The notes under the pieces: model-generated
What the model saw: only the letters and a program-made list of their open reading frames with translations
Databases searched by the model: none
What the model was told of the DNA's origin: nothing
Part shown: positions 23,687-33,431 of the stretch, one piece after another
How the letters are laid out: each line of letters opens with the position of its first letter
Numbering within the stretch: the first letter of the stretch is position 1
NCBI RefSeq assembly: GCF_041260155.1
Contig: NC_091934.1
Location: forward strand, 43,602,398 to 43,666,397
Source: Ptychodera flava
Taxonomy: Eukaryota; Hemichordata; Enteropneusta; Ptychoderidae
Length of the DNA stretch: 64,000 bases
Reading direction: 5' to 3'
Position numbers and translations under genes: made by a program

Positions 23687-24161
23687 AGGTCAGCTAGGTG
23701 AAATCAAATGTGTCATCCTCTCCGACCTTTGTAATTACCAAGATTCCCCACTGGATCAAGGCAAAGCGTAAAGTTGTTTTTCCTGCATAATCTATTGATA
23801 ATTTGTACAATAATTTTTTGATCACTTATAAATATTTTTCAGTATTTTATAGGTCTGAAATACTGTACACAGATGACCTTTCAATCAGTTCACTGTGAAG
23901 TCATATATGACAAAGCATATTCATCCATAGTCTCGCATGCCAGACCTCGAGCCGCGAAGTGCGAAGCCGCCAGCTGCGAGAAACAGGTAACCTGCGGCTA
24001 CTCGCGGCTCCGCCGCTGGTGGCGCACTTCGTACGCCTATCAAACACAGACGCAGGTTCGAGGTCTGGCACCTGGCATGCGAGACTAATTCATCCACAAC
24101 CAGTAGAGTAACAGTGGTTAATCTTACCTCATATCACGGTGAACGCGATTGACTTCTAACT
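23687..24161 (+). other. upstream region of P450 copy 2
   Basis: It is shared with 32270-32790 and 57831-58309. It contains the 160-bp foldback at 23928, then about 74 bp of unique sequence before the start codon. No TATA box is evident at a useful distance. The shared GTGGTTAATCTTAC block before the start codon is the best-conserved short stretch. Confidence 0.6.
23928..24087. mobile_element. foldback element, TAG..CTA, 9-bp target duplication, before P450 copy 2
   Basis: The outer arms TAGTCTCGCATGCCAGACCT and the complement near 24060-24087 enclose a GC-rich inner stem. ATTCATCCA flanks both ends (23919-23927 and 24088-24096). The same insertion is present before copies 3 and 4, and its right end is before copy 1, so it predates the array. 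It lies 74 bp from the ATG and would place a strong stem-loop in or near the promoter or 5' UTR. Confidence 0.85.
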
Positions 24162-24486
24162 ATGTTCGAGTTTCTCCGTGTTGTCTTCGTTCTAATCGTC
24201 ATATTAGCCACAACTCTGTGGTATCGTCACTATCGACGCAACCTACCACCTGGTCCCTTGGGTCTGCCTTTAATTGGATGTCTGTTACGTCTTGGAGGAA
24301 GACCTCACAAAAAATTTACGGAATGGGCTAAAGTGTATGGAGACGTCTTCAGTGTGCGACTTGGTACGGAGCTAGTGGTGATTCTGAACAGCAATCGAGC
24401 GATCAAAGAAGCTTTCATCAAAAAGTCTTCCATGTTCTCTTCGAGGGTACAAGAGGGACTTTTTAATCAGCTGTTTAATAACAAAG
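24162..24486 (+). CDS. P450 copy 2, exon 1
   Basis: It encodes residues 1-108 and the first base of Gly109, including the ER anchor and the VYGDVFSVRLG and VVILNSNRAIKEAF strands. The donor is AAAG/GTAAGAG. Confidence 0.93.
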
Positions 24487-27400
24487 GTAAGAGAACAGAA
24501 AATTAGCTTCCTATGGCGATGACCCTTGAACCTAGCGCGTTCGATAAGTACCGCTGCGATATATCACAGCTAGAAGAAGATCAATTAAGCGTTAATCATA
24601 AATCCGATTCCACTGACACCCGAGTGCCAATAGCCATATAGTCAATGAGGTCAAAGGTCCCGTAACTGGGTCCAATGTCGCGATGTTGCGTTCCTTCGAC
24701 AAGCTTCATCTGAGGATAAAAATCTGGTTTTTAATATTGACCCCGAGCTGTCGACCGCTCGGTATATTTCTATATCAACTTCTTAGGGGTGAACCATTTG
24801 ATTTTTGGGGGGTATGGAGGATTTTGAGAAAAAAAATTGTCACCAGGTGAGATAGAAGGAAAAAAATTGATCCTGTCATGGCCTGAGAAAAAAAAATTGT
24901 CATAACAGACAGAAGTGAAAAAAAAATTGTCACAATGCACCAGAAATTAGCAAAATTTGGAAACCTTATTCTCATGTATTCTTTGCCGGCGCGCCGCCAT
25001 AGGTGGCGCAAATGTTTTTACCACAAGCAATTCTTATGGTTTTTTTCCCAGCACTTATGATATAAACATGCACTACATAGGTCTACTTTACACCTCAGTA
25101 CACTCAATGTTTTCCTTCCCTTTTCTGACCCAAGAAATCATATTTCAGGATTTCTGTTGCAATATCTCAATGGCATAGGCACTATCTAGAGGAGACTATT
25201 TGACTTCTGTAAATTGTGAAAATTTAAAACACAAAACAGGAGTCAATAAACTAGTGTTAAAACCAATATATTATTCTCTTAATATAAATATGTTAGAAAG
25301 ATGTACAAGATGACAATGAAAAATCGAGGAACAACAAATATAATGAAATAAAATGTGTGAGCCTTGTTTCTCTGACCACAAAAGATAACATCTTTCCTGA
25401 GAACTTACATCGATGCTTGGTCATGTTAATTATAATATGACACCACACACCGGATCGCTCATTATAGAGTCCGTCAACAGTGGCGAACTCTCTCAATAAC
25501 TAATCTTCTGCTTCTCCTCTTTGAGGACGCTGATGACTTAATAATCACACAACCAAGCGGAGGAGATACAAAACAAGAGAGCGACTGATGAAGGAACCCC
25601 ATTTTTGGTTCTTAAACACCATTAAGACGAATCACTCAATCAACAAACCGGTTTACTGGGGACTAAGATCACATGACCAGGGTCAAAGCACTATCAATTC
25701 ACCGGTGTCTCGCCATGTATTCGGAGGAATGTGAGGAGGGAGGGGGTCACTAAAAAAATTGAAAACTTCAGGGGGCGTTACTGAAAATGTGTAGAGGAAG
25801 GGGGGCGGGGCTACTCAATTTTTTTGTGCGAAATAAATTGAGACACATCTCAGATTGCACCATTGCACACATCCATTTCTCAAAATTTTCATTGCGAGAG
25901 GGGGGGCACCCCCCTCTCGTGCTCTACCCCGTGGGTCTTCTAACAGTTTTACTGGTAAAAGACAAATTGAAAATACCTCTCGGATTGCACTACACTGCAC
26001 CGTGGCGCACATCAATTTCTCAAAATTTTCACAGGATCTAGGACAAAACTGAACTGTTGTGAATTCATCCTTTATTATCACAGAAACATGTTTTAATTTA
26101 CCTCAGTTCAATGACCATTTTCACAGTTAAACATACCATATTCAAGCTTTTAAGCTGGCAGCTGGAGAAAATATGACACACGAAGGTCACAGATTTTCCG
26201 TTCCTGTATATTCGTTTGTCTTCAGTCTCTGGCAAACAGAACTGTTTTTCACAAATTGTATTGTCATTGTTTGGTTGTTGAATATTGTGACCCAAACACT
26301 GATCATGCAAAAATGTAAAACTATCAGTCATTTCAAGCAGTTTTACTGAGTGCAAAATAAACTGAAACTCCTCTCAGATTGCACCATTAAACACATCAAT
26401 ATTTCAAAGTTTCCAATACGAGAGGGGGAACCCCCTCTCGTGCTCTCACCCTTGGGGTATTCTAACAGTTTCACTTAGTAAAAAAATTAAAAAACACCTC
26501 TCAGATTGCACCAGACTGCACCATTGCACACATCAATATCTTAAAATTTCCTTGCTAGTAAGGGGAAAGCCTCTGTGACACTTTCCCCTTGTTCTCCCCC
26601 TGTACTTTCAAATTCTGCCCGGTCAGATATCCTAGTGAAAACCCTGTCATAATATCCATCCAAATTAAACAATACACTATATGGCTAGATACTGCGTGAG
26701 CTTTTATATCTTTATTTTATTGTGACTTTGAATTTCATTTGATGGGTTCACCTTTTTGAACCATCATGAGATAACTGATGATAGTCTAGCAGGGTACATC
26801 AGGATTTGAAAGGTCTTTACTGTTGCTGTATTTTGTAAATATTACAATTATATGTATTGGTATTTAACTTTTTAAGTGGGGGATCAGTCAAAATTTCAGA
26901 GATAGAGAGGGAGGTTATTAAATTCATCACGGTTGGCGAGGGGGGCGGGAGGATCACTCGAAATTTCAGAGTTTCAGGCTGTAAATAATGACGACTCCCT
27001 TATATACAACGCATTACAAACTTGATACCAATAAAAAAAATTTGCACTGCTACTCCATTTGAAAAAAAATTGATGCAGGTCTGACTGTAGGAAAAAAAAT
27101 TGCTGTCACTCTAAAAGGGAAAAAAATTGCTCCCATACCCACTTCCTCCATACCCCCCCCCCTCTCACAGAAATCAGATGGTTCTCCCCTTAGAAAATAG
27201 AAATGGACGACATAACTTCGGTCGATTCTGAAATTCGAGTATTCGGAATTGGCATGGAGTAGGGTCGGGGATGTCGATATAGCCCCAAATAGCCCTACAG
27301 CGCAGCTTCTTGCCCGGGTGTCGATAGAAACTCCGTAATTATAAATGACCGCGGACCTGTGTTCCGTTCGAAGGTCATCTGGGAACGGCTGAGGCGGCCA

Positions 27401-30145
27401 TGCTCTAGGGCTGTTCGACCAGAGGCATATGGCCCCTTGTATATTCTGTTTCAATATTCCTCACTCATGAGCTTGGTGTTCGTGTTCAGTGTCTCTAGTC
27501 ATATCGTAACCAATGTAGGCGGCCTTACCCTCACTGTATTTAGAATTATTTATGGTAAGCCAAGCGAGCGGTCAAACTTTAAATCCGGGAGTCAAATATG
27601 ATGCAAATTAGGCAGAATAAGAAAATTTAAATCCAAGATAGCGACCAATTCTGTGGACCAATGAAAATTTAAGGAACAGGGGCACTAGTACTCTTTGAGT
27701 CATATCACCCCTGCAAGTTTGAAATGGCTGCGTGCAGCGGTCTCTGATCTAGGTCGACAAAAAGTGACGGAAGAAGTTGGCTGTAGTTGTAGTTGCAGAA
27801 AGCTGAACTCCTGTAAAACCAGTAGACCGTGCAAAAATACGATACCAGAGAATAAATAACCACAAGTTAACAGATTATTGAAAATCGCCTCTATCCTGAT
27901 GTTATTTGTACGGGAAAAATTCATTTTCGATTTTTAACAAAAGTAAGTTGGTGAAAATTTTATTAATTATTTTAAGGGCTTCACATGAGCTTACACAGTG
28001 TCACGTGGTCGATCAGAAAAGTATTACAAAAATTGAGAACCCGAGACTTGGTCTTCGAGGCGCAATCTGACTTTACTGTTTTATACTGAGAACCTTTTTT
28101 TTCTATTCTTGTTTGCAGGCATACTCTTTGCGCCATGGCCAATATGGAAAGACCTCCGTAAATCCTGCTTGGGAATCTTCCATGAGCTAGGAATGGCAAA
28201 AAACTCGACCGAAATACGAATTCAAGAGGAAAGCCAACATCTCGCGAAGACTCTGCGACAATTAAACGGTGCGCCGACAGATTTGAGTCAGGTTCTTATG
28301 AGTGCTGTTTCTAACATAACCTGTAACTTGCTGTTCGGGAAGCGATTCGATTATGACGACGAAGAGTTCAAGGGACTTCTAGAGATCAGTCGTCAGTTAG
28401 CAGTGAATACTCAGCAGTCTTCAATTCTCAGTTTTATTCCATCGTTGTGTCTTTTGCCCTTGCCCATTAAACACAGGCTGATGGCAGAGCACAACCGAAT
28501 GGGTATGTTCATGGAGAAGGCAATAGCCGAACATACAGAGACGATTTCACAGTGTGAACCTGTTCAAGAGTCGTTTATCAGAGGGTACGTAAGTCAAGTG
28601 CAAAACTACAAAAGAAATCCATCAAACAATTACAACTCCAGCACCTTCTCAGAAGATCGAGACCAGCTCAAATATTCTTTAATGGTCCTTTTCACCGCTG
28701 GAACTGAAACCTCTGCAACTACTTTGCTATGGGTCTTACTCTATCTCTGCCTAAACCAGGACATCCAAGAGAATTGTTTTAGCGAAATTAAAAACGCCAT
28801 TGGCCTTGAAAATACCCCATCCTATGCCGACAAGACCAAACTCCCTTACGTGGAAGCAGTATTGTTGGAAGTTCAGAGAATAGCAAGCATTGTTCCAATC
28901 GGTATTGCACGGTCTATGATGGAAGATGCTGAGCTCTATGGTTACAACATTCCGAAGGGAGCTATGGTAATGCCAAACTTCTGGGCTGTGCACATGAATG
29001 AGGACCTGTGGGAGCAACCAGAGAAGTTTGATCCTGCTAGGTTTCTGGATGACTCGGGAAGACTTGTGAACAGTGAACGGCTTATGCCGTTTTCAGTCGG
29101 TAAGTCGTGATATTAAGCACAGAATGGCTGTGTTTCAACCCAAGGCAACGCTTCAGAGAAAAGAACAAAGTTATTTCTGTAAATTAAAACATGCCCACCA
29201 TTAAGGGACAAAGCCGCTCTTTTTGAGCTTTTGTTTGATATGAAGAGTTGTTTGGGTTGTTTGACTATTGGAAACACAGAAATACAATTGTACAAAATAA
29301 ACCTCTACTTGCTTGCAACCAGACAAGTTTAAACTTGTCATGCACCATTCCAGGCAGGGTTTCTACCCAAATCAGCTACAGCGTACGACTCTTAGTGTGC
29401 ATTACTAATACGGTTACATAAAATTTCGACATGATGCAAGTTTTCGTTATGAGATCTTGATTGGTGGTGCGTTTCATATGGAGAAGGATACATATAACAG
29501 CATATATATCAGCTTTCACTTACATTGTGGCGACATTTATTGATACAATAAATCCGGATAAAACACCAAGTTGGAATAGAAGTAGTTCGTTTCGTCTTGA
29601 GGTCAAGAACAAAATAATCTATTTGCATTCAGCAAAGAAATACGTGTTTACATTGCTGAAGTTGTGCGCCCTCATTTTGTAAAGTGTGCGACTTTATATA
29701 TGCAATGAATTCTTGCATCAAGTAAAGGTTAAAAATGAGCGACGTTCTCCCTTAAATCCTGTGTTTATACTCACATCTTCTGTCAATAAAATACTTGTTC
29801 ATCTATTCCAGTTTTCCCTCTTATTTAACGTTTTTCTCATAATTGTATCACAGCTTGATTGAAAAGATATCACAAAGTGGCTGAACCTATCAAATGTGCA
29901 CCAAATCATATTTTAACAAAGGAAAATATTGTAACTTTTCTTCGACTACAGGATCCCGTGACTGCCTCGGTTCTCAGCTGGCAAAGATGGAAATGTTCCT
30001 GTTTCTAACAAGACTCATCCAGCAATTCAAATTTAAGTTCCCGGATGATGACATCATTCCGTCTACTGAAGGTCCTTTTGGCTTTGTCCTCGTTCCTGAG
30101 AAGTTCAAAATTATTGCAGTTGAGAGAACCGCAGACGACATGTAA
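24162..30145 (+). CDS. cytochrome P450, CYP2 clan, copy 2 (intact, 499 aa)
   Basis: This is the only apparently functional copy: exons 24162-24486, 28119-29099 and 29952-30145, joined through two phase-1 GT-AG introns to give 1500 bp including TAA. The protein has a hydrophobic anchor (residues 5-21), basic stop (RHYRR), hinge LPPGPLGLPLIG (28-39), WKDLRK C-helix, I-helix AGTETSATT (from 302), K-helix ExxR (Glu359-Arg362), FDPARF (412-417) and heme loop FSVGSRDCLG with thiolate Cys440. Length and motifs are normal for a microsomal P450 of the CYP2 clan, which takes electrons from NADPH-P450 reductase and inserts one oxygen atom into lipophilic substrates. Substrate cannot be read from sequence. 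ATG has A at -3 and aligns in all copies. Confidence 0.93.
24649..24661 (+). promoter_or_regulatory. DR1-like nuclear receptor site in intron 1
   Basis: AGGTCAAAGGTCC differs from the DR1 consensus AGGTCAAAGGTCA at the last base only. The site is identical in copies 3 (33294) and 4 (58813) and altered in copy 1 (ACGTCAAAGGTTC). HNF4, RXR-partner and COUP-TF receptors bind this type of sequence and commonly act on P450 genes; function here is inference. Confidence 0.35.
24786..27189. mobile_element. 2.4-kb Harbinger-like non-autonomous element
   Basis: The ends are GGGGTGAACCATTTGATTTT and GGTTCTCCCC with the matching complement, each next to TTA (24783-24785 and 27190-27192). A 3-bp TTA/TAA duplication and G-rich ends are typical of PIF/Harbinger. 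GAAAAAAAATTG repeats are subterminal. Inside are degenerate repeats of CTCAGATTGCACCATTGCAC with GGGGG/CCCCC palindromes (25810-26560). No transposase ORF is seen. Copies 3 and 4 share it; copy 1 has the empty site. Confidence 0.75.
28119..29099 (+). CDS. P450 copy 2, exon 2
   Basis: A 981-bp exon covering residues 109-436, from the B-C loop through the I, J and K helices to the first half of the heme loop. It is unusually long for a CYP2-clan gene, whose ancestral structure has about nine exons, so several introns appear to have been lost. The acceptor is TTTGCAG and the donor GTCG/GTAAGT. Confidence 0.93.
29100..29951 (+). other. intron 2 of P450 copy 2
   Basis: 852 bp, GT-AG. It interrupts the heme-binding motif between the V and the second base of the following Gly codon. 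It holds no insertions and serves as the empty-site reference for the elements in copies 1 and 3. Confidence 0.85.
29952..30145 (+). CDS. P450 copy 2, exon 3
   Basis: 194 bp encoding the Cys-ligand half of the heme loop, the L-helix (QLAKMEMFLFLTRLIQ) and the C terminus ending ADDM and TAA. Confidence 0.93.
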
Positions 30146-30510
30146 AGAATTTTGGAAAATATCAGAATACGCGTTATTCAGTATAGAAAAGTGAAACGTA
30201 GTAAATTTAGGAATTAACTATTTGCAACATTCTCCTTCTCAAAAACAACAACACCAACAACAACGACAACGACAACTTCTCGCAAAAGACGAATCTCACA
30301 ACTCTACAATTCGACATTTTATTATGTTTACATTTAAGGTAGTACAAGCATCGCAGGTAAACACAAACATTTTCTTAAAGTTTCCTCAACGAAACTTTCA
30401 ACCACTTACCAAGTCACGAATAAAAATCAGGAGCCAACGTGCAAAGTTTGGAACTAGAAAAACAAATTACCGAACATTTACTGATATTAGAATTTCAAAA
30501 TACCCGCCAT
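30146..30510 (+). other. 3' flank of P450 copy 2, shortened
   Basis: It aligns with 49708-50070 after copy 3 and then jumps at CCCGCCAT directly into the right half of the foldback. About 1.6 kb present after copies 1 and 3 are missing here. Confidence 0.7.
30419..30424 (+). promoter_or_regulatory. candidate polyadenylation signal, copy 2
   Basis: AATAAA 274 bp after the stop codon. It is conserved after copy 3 (49981) but reads AATAAG after copy 1. Confidence 0.4.
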
Positions 30511-30714
30511 TAAATGAAACCATCGCGAAAATGAATCAATGGTCATGACCATTATTCATTTTCGCAATGGTTTCATGTATCCTGTCTAAAACCGGGGTCA
30601 AAAATATGCATGGTCACCCATTCATTCATTATCTTTCAACATGTCAAACAATATAAGTAGTATCTCGTATCTCGTATCAAACAAAATCCATGAAAAATGG
30701 CCGACTGTGTCCCT
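30511..30714. mobile_element. right part of the TTAA foldback
   Basis: It contains the central palindrome and the right arm ending GGCCGACTGTGTCCCT. The left arm was removed by the deletion that shortened this spacer. CTCGTAT is duplicated inside. Confidence 0.7.
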
Positions 30715-30718
30715 GTTA

Positions 30719-31076
30719 TGAAGAAGGTTCAATGATTTTCGGTACAGTCAAAGTACCCAACTGGTTCTCTTGTATATACAGTTGAGAAATAATCTGCAAG
30801 TATTTCAGATTCCTCGACATCGTCAGTGGTCAAATTGTAAGAAGAAGATCAATCACAGAGGGCTTGTCAGATACTCTGCTCCCAATTGATGAAGTGATGT
30901 GTCGAAATTGGAAAGGAAAACTATCAAAGACTGTCTCCAGAAATTTGAAATTGTCATTGTTTTCATTTAATATACATTTACCAGTTTTGCGAATCAATGT
31001 ATTCTCTGATTAAAGTCTCTTGTAATTAATAGAGGAGAATTGTATTTCTCAGCCAGTTCGGTTATGAGATGATTGA

Positions 31077-31077
<1 letters not shown>
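30719..31077 (-). mobile_element. LINE fragment (paralogue of 11263)
   Basis: Same endonuclease/pre-RT remnant in the same place and orientation within the spacer; inherited by duplication rather than inserted anew. Confidence 0.6.

Positions 31078-31119
<42 letters not shown>
31078..31119. repeat. (GTT)n microsatellite
   Basis: About 14 GTT units following the LINE fragment. Confidence 0.95.
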
Positions 31120-31194
31120 CTTTGCTGTGTGTAATAGAAGTAGGACTTCAATAAATTAGACAAAAACGTATAGTATCTGTCTGGTATCTCTCTC

Positions 31195-31735
31195 ATTAGC
31201 TCGTGTGTTCACATACGTGAGCTAACATCGCAGCAATGTCTGTCTGTTTGTCTGTTGGCGCGATATCTGAAGAATGGCTTATTGGATCAGAATCAAATCT
31301 GGTAAATAGATTATGTTTAAGAATGGCAAGAATTGATCAGTTTTAGTGGGTGTGGCTTGCATATGTTTTGCATGTATATGTATATCCTCATGTTTTGCAT
31401 ATGTTTTCATTTGCATAATTAATTCTTCAAGAAAAAAACAGACATACATTGAGAACGGCTGAATATATTTGGATCAGATTTGCTACAAAAGTTGGCCAAA
31501 CATAGATTTAACCACTTTGGAAGGCATAAAAGGATGACATCAAAACTAATTACTAATTTGCATATTTGATGAACTTTTTTTATTTGGAATATGTATCTAA
31601 ATTTATCAAAATTGACGAAACTTGATATTTATGGGGGACATACATCTGAATTGAATTGACCAAAGTTAAAGAAATTTGCTATGTACATTAACGATAGCAT
31701 GATATAACATTATTGAAATCATTACAGTGGTCTGC
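31195..31735 (-). mobile_element. Helentron-like (HINE) element (paralogue of 11744)
   Basis: It has the stem-loop, GTCT/GTTT microsatellite and roughly one reverse-oriented core repeat, as in the element at 11744. Boundaries on the right are approximate. Confidence 0.55.
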
Positions 31736-31844
31736 GTTGACCAATTGGCATTAGACGAAGTAGAACATTTTGTCTAAATCGGGGAGTTTTCAACACTTTA
31801 AGGGAAATTATCAGCTAGGCGGTAATATGATTCTATCATAAAGG

Positions 31845-32143
31845 AATCAACTCTGCAAAAGTTGAAACATTGTCTAGCAGAGTTGTATTGTTTTACATAA
31901 TTCCGTCACATGAAAGTTTGGTGTGTTGAGAAAACACTTGCTTATTTATTAATGATTCATGTGTGTATTTTGTCAGTTTAAAAATTTGTAAATGCGAAAA
32001 TCTGTACATTTGATAATACTAAACCTGATAGTAAGTGATACGACCTGGACAGTTAGCGGGCTCTGCATGGATATGTGTAGTGTGGCGTTGTTTTGACAAT
32101 ATCCGATCTCCTTTTAGACGATGTTTCAACTTTTGCAGAGTTG
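31845..32143. mobile_element. 31-bp-TIR element (paralogue of 12406)
   Basis: Same inverted ends, without the SINE-like insertion. The right end is followed at once by a deletion that removes most of the spacer seen at 12837-14160. Confidence 0.6.
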
Positions 32144-32790
32144 GCTGGCTTTCACGCCAGGTGGTAGGCTAGTGCTTGGCCAGCCGATAACTGCTGCCGA
32201 AAAAAGCCAGGCAAATCGGGACAGTCCAGTGTACTATGCAAACATCACGTGAAAGATGCTATAAGATGTCGGGTAAAGGTCAACTAGGTGAAATCAAATG
32301 TATAACCCTCTCCCACCTTTGTAATTACCAAGATTCCCCGCTGGATCAAGGCAAAGCGTATAGTTGTTTTTCCTGCTATTGATAACTTGGTCAATAACTT
32401 TTTGATCACATAAACATTTTTTCAGTATTTTATAGGTCTGAAATATTTTACACAGATGGCCTTTAAACCAGTTCATTGTGAAGTCATATACGACAAAGCA
32501 TATTCATCCATAGTCTCGCATGCCAGACCTCGAATCTGCGTCTGCGCTTGATTGTGCGCCGCGAAGTGCGAAGCCGCGCCGCCAGCTGCGAGAAACAGGT
32601 AACCTGCGGCTATTCGCGGCTCCGCCGCTGGTGGCGCACTTCGTACGCCTATCAAACACAGACGCAGGTTCGAGGTCTGGCACCTGGCACGCGAGACTAA
32701 TTCATCCACGACCAATCGCACTCCATGAAAAGTAGAGTAACAGTGGTTAATCTTACCTCATATCACGGTGAACGCGATTGGCTTCTAGCT
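32144..32790 (+). other. spacer remnant and upstream region of P450 copy 3
   Basis: The short piece CACGCCAGGTGGTAGGCTAG..GATGCTATAAGATGTCGGG is an uninterrupted version of the site where 9.4 kb sits at 14241-23686. The shared upstream region follows. Confidence 0.7.
32511..32699. mobile_element. TAG..CTA foldback before P450 copy 3
   Basis: This is the best-preserved version of the promoter-proximal foldback: outer arms with CATGCCAGACCTCGAA, then TCTGCGTCTG opposite CAGACGCAGG, and inner GC-rich arms (GCGAAGTGCG opposite CGCACTTCG). ATTCATCCA lies on both sides. Confidence 0.85.
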
Positions 32791-33115
32791 ATGTTCGAGT
32801 TTCTCCGTGTTGTCTTCGTACTAATCGTCATATTAGCCACAACTCTGTGGTATCGTCACTATCGACGCAACCTACCACCTGGTCCCTTGGGTCTGCCTTT
32901 AATTGGATGTCTGTTACGTCTTGGAGGAAGACCTCACAAAAAATTTACGGAATGGGCTAAAGTGTATGGAGACGTCTTCAGTGTGCGAATTGGTACGGAG
33001 CTAGTGGTAATTCTGAACAGCAATCGAGCGATCAAAGAAGCTTTCATCAAAAAGTCTTCCATGTTCTCTTCGAGGGTACAAGAGGGACTTTTTAATCAGC
33101 TGTTTAATAACAAAG
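32791..33115 (+). CDS. P450 copy 3, exon 1
   Basis: Open and nearly identical to copy 2 exon 1 (VRIGTE instead of VRLGTE). G at -3 of the ATG. Confidence 0.88.
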
Positions 33116-33293
33116 GTAAGAGAACAGAAGATTAGCTTCCTATGGCGACGACCCTTGAACCTAGCGCGTTCGATATACGCCACAAGTACCGCTGCAATGT
33201 ATCACAGCTCGAAGAAGATCAATTTCTTAAGGAGGCGTTAATCATAAATCCGATTCCACTGACACCCGAGTGCCAATAGCCATATTGTCAATG

Positions 33294-33306
33294 AGGTCAA
33301 AGGTCC
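33294..33306 (+). promoter_or_regulatory. DR1-like site, copy 3 intron 1
   Basis: AGGTCAAAGGTCC, identical to the sites in copies 2 and 4. Confidence 0.3.
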
Positions 33307-33431
33307 CGTAACTGGGTCAAATGTCGCGATGTTGCGTTCCTTCGACAACCTTCACCTGAGGATAAAAATCTGGTTTTTAATATTGACCCCGAGCTGTCGA
33401 CCGCTCGGTATATTTCTATATCAACTTCTTA

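Larger units (their letters stand above)
24487..28118 (+). other. intron 1 of P450 copy 2
   Basis: A 3632-bp intron. It contains a half-foldback piece (24508-24574), a DR1-like site (24649) and a 2.4-kb Harbinger-like element (24786-27189). The remainder (27190-28118) aligns with the other first introns. No second gene is seen inside. Confidence 0.8.

Noticed and set aside
24045-24075. tRNA-like B-box (CAGGTTCGAGGTC) in the promoter foldback
   Set aside because: No A-box at the right distance and no cloverleaf; the sequence is one arm of the foldback hairpin.
28751-29017. 88-codon antisense ORF within P450 exon 2, also at 62904-63170
   Set aside because: It is conserved only because it lies opposite the P450 coding exon.
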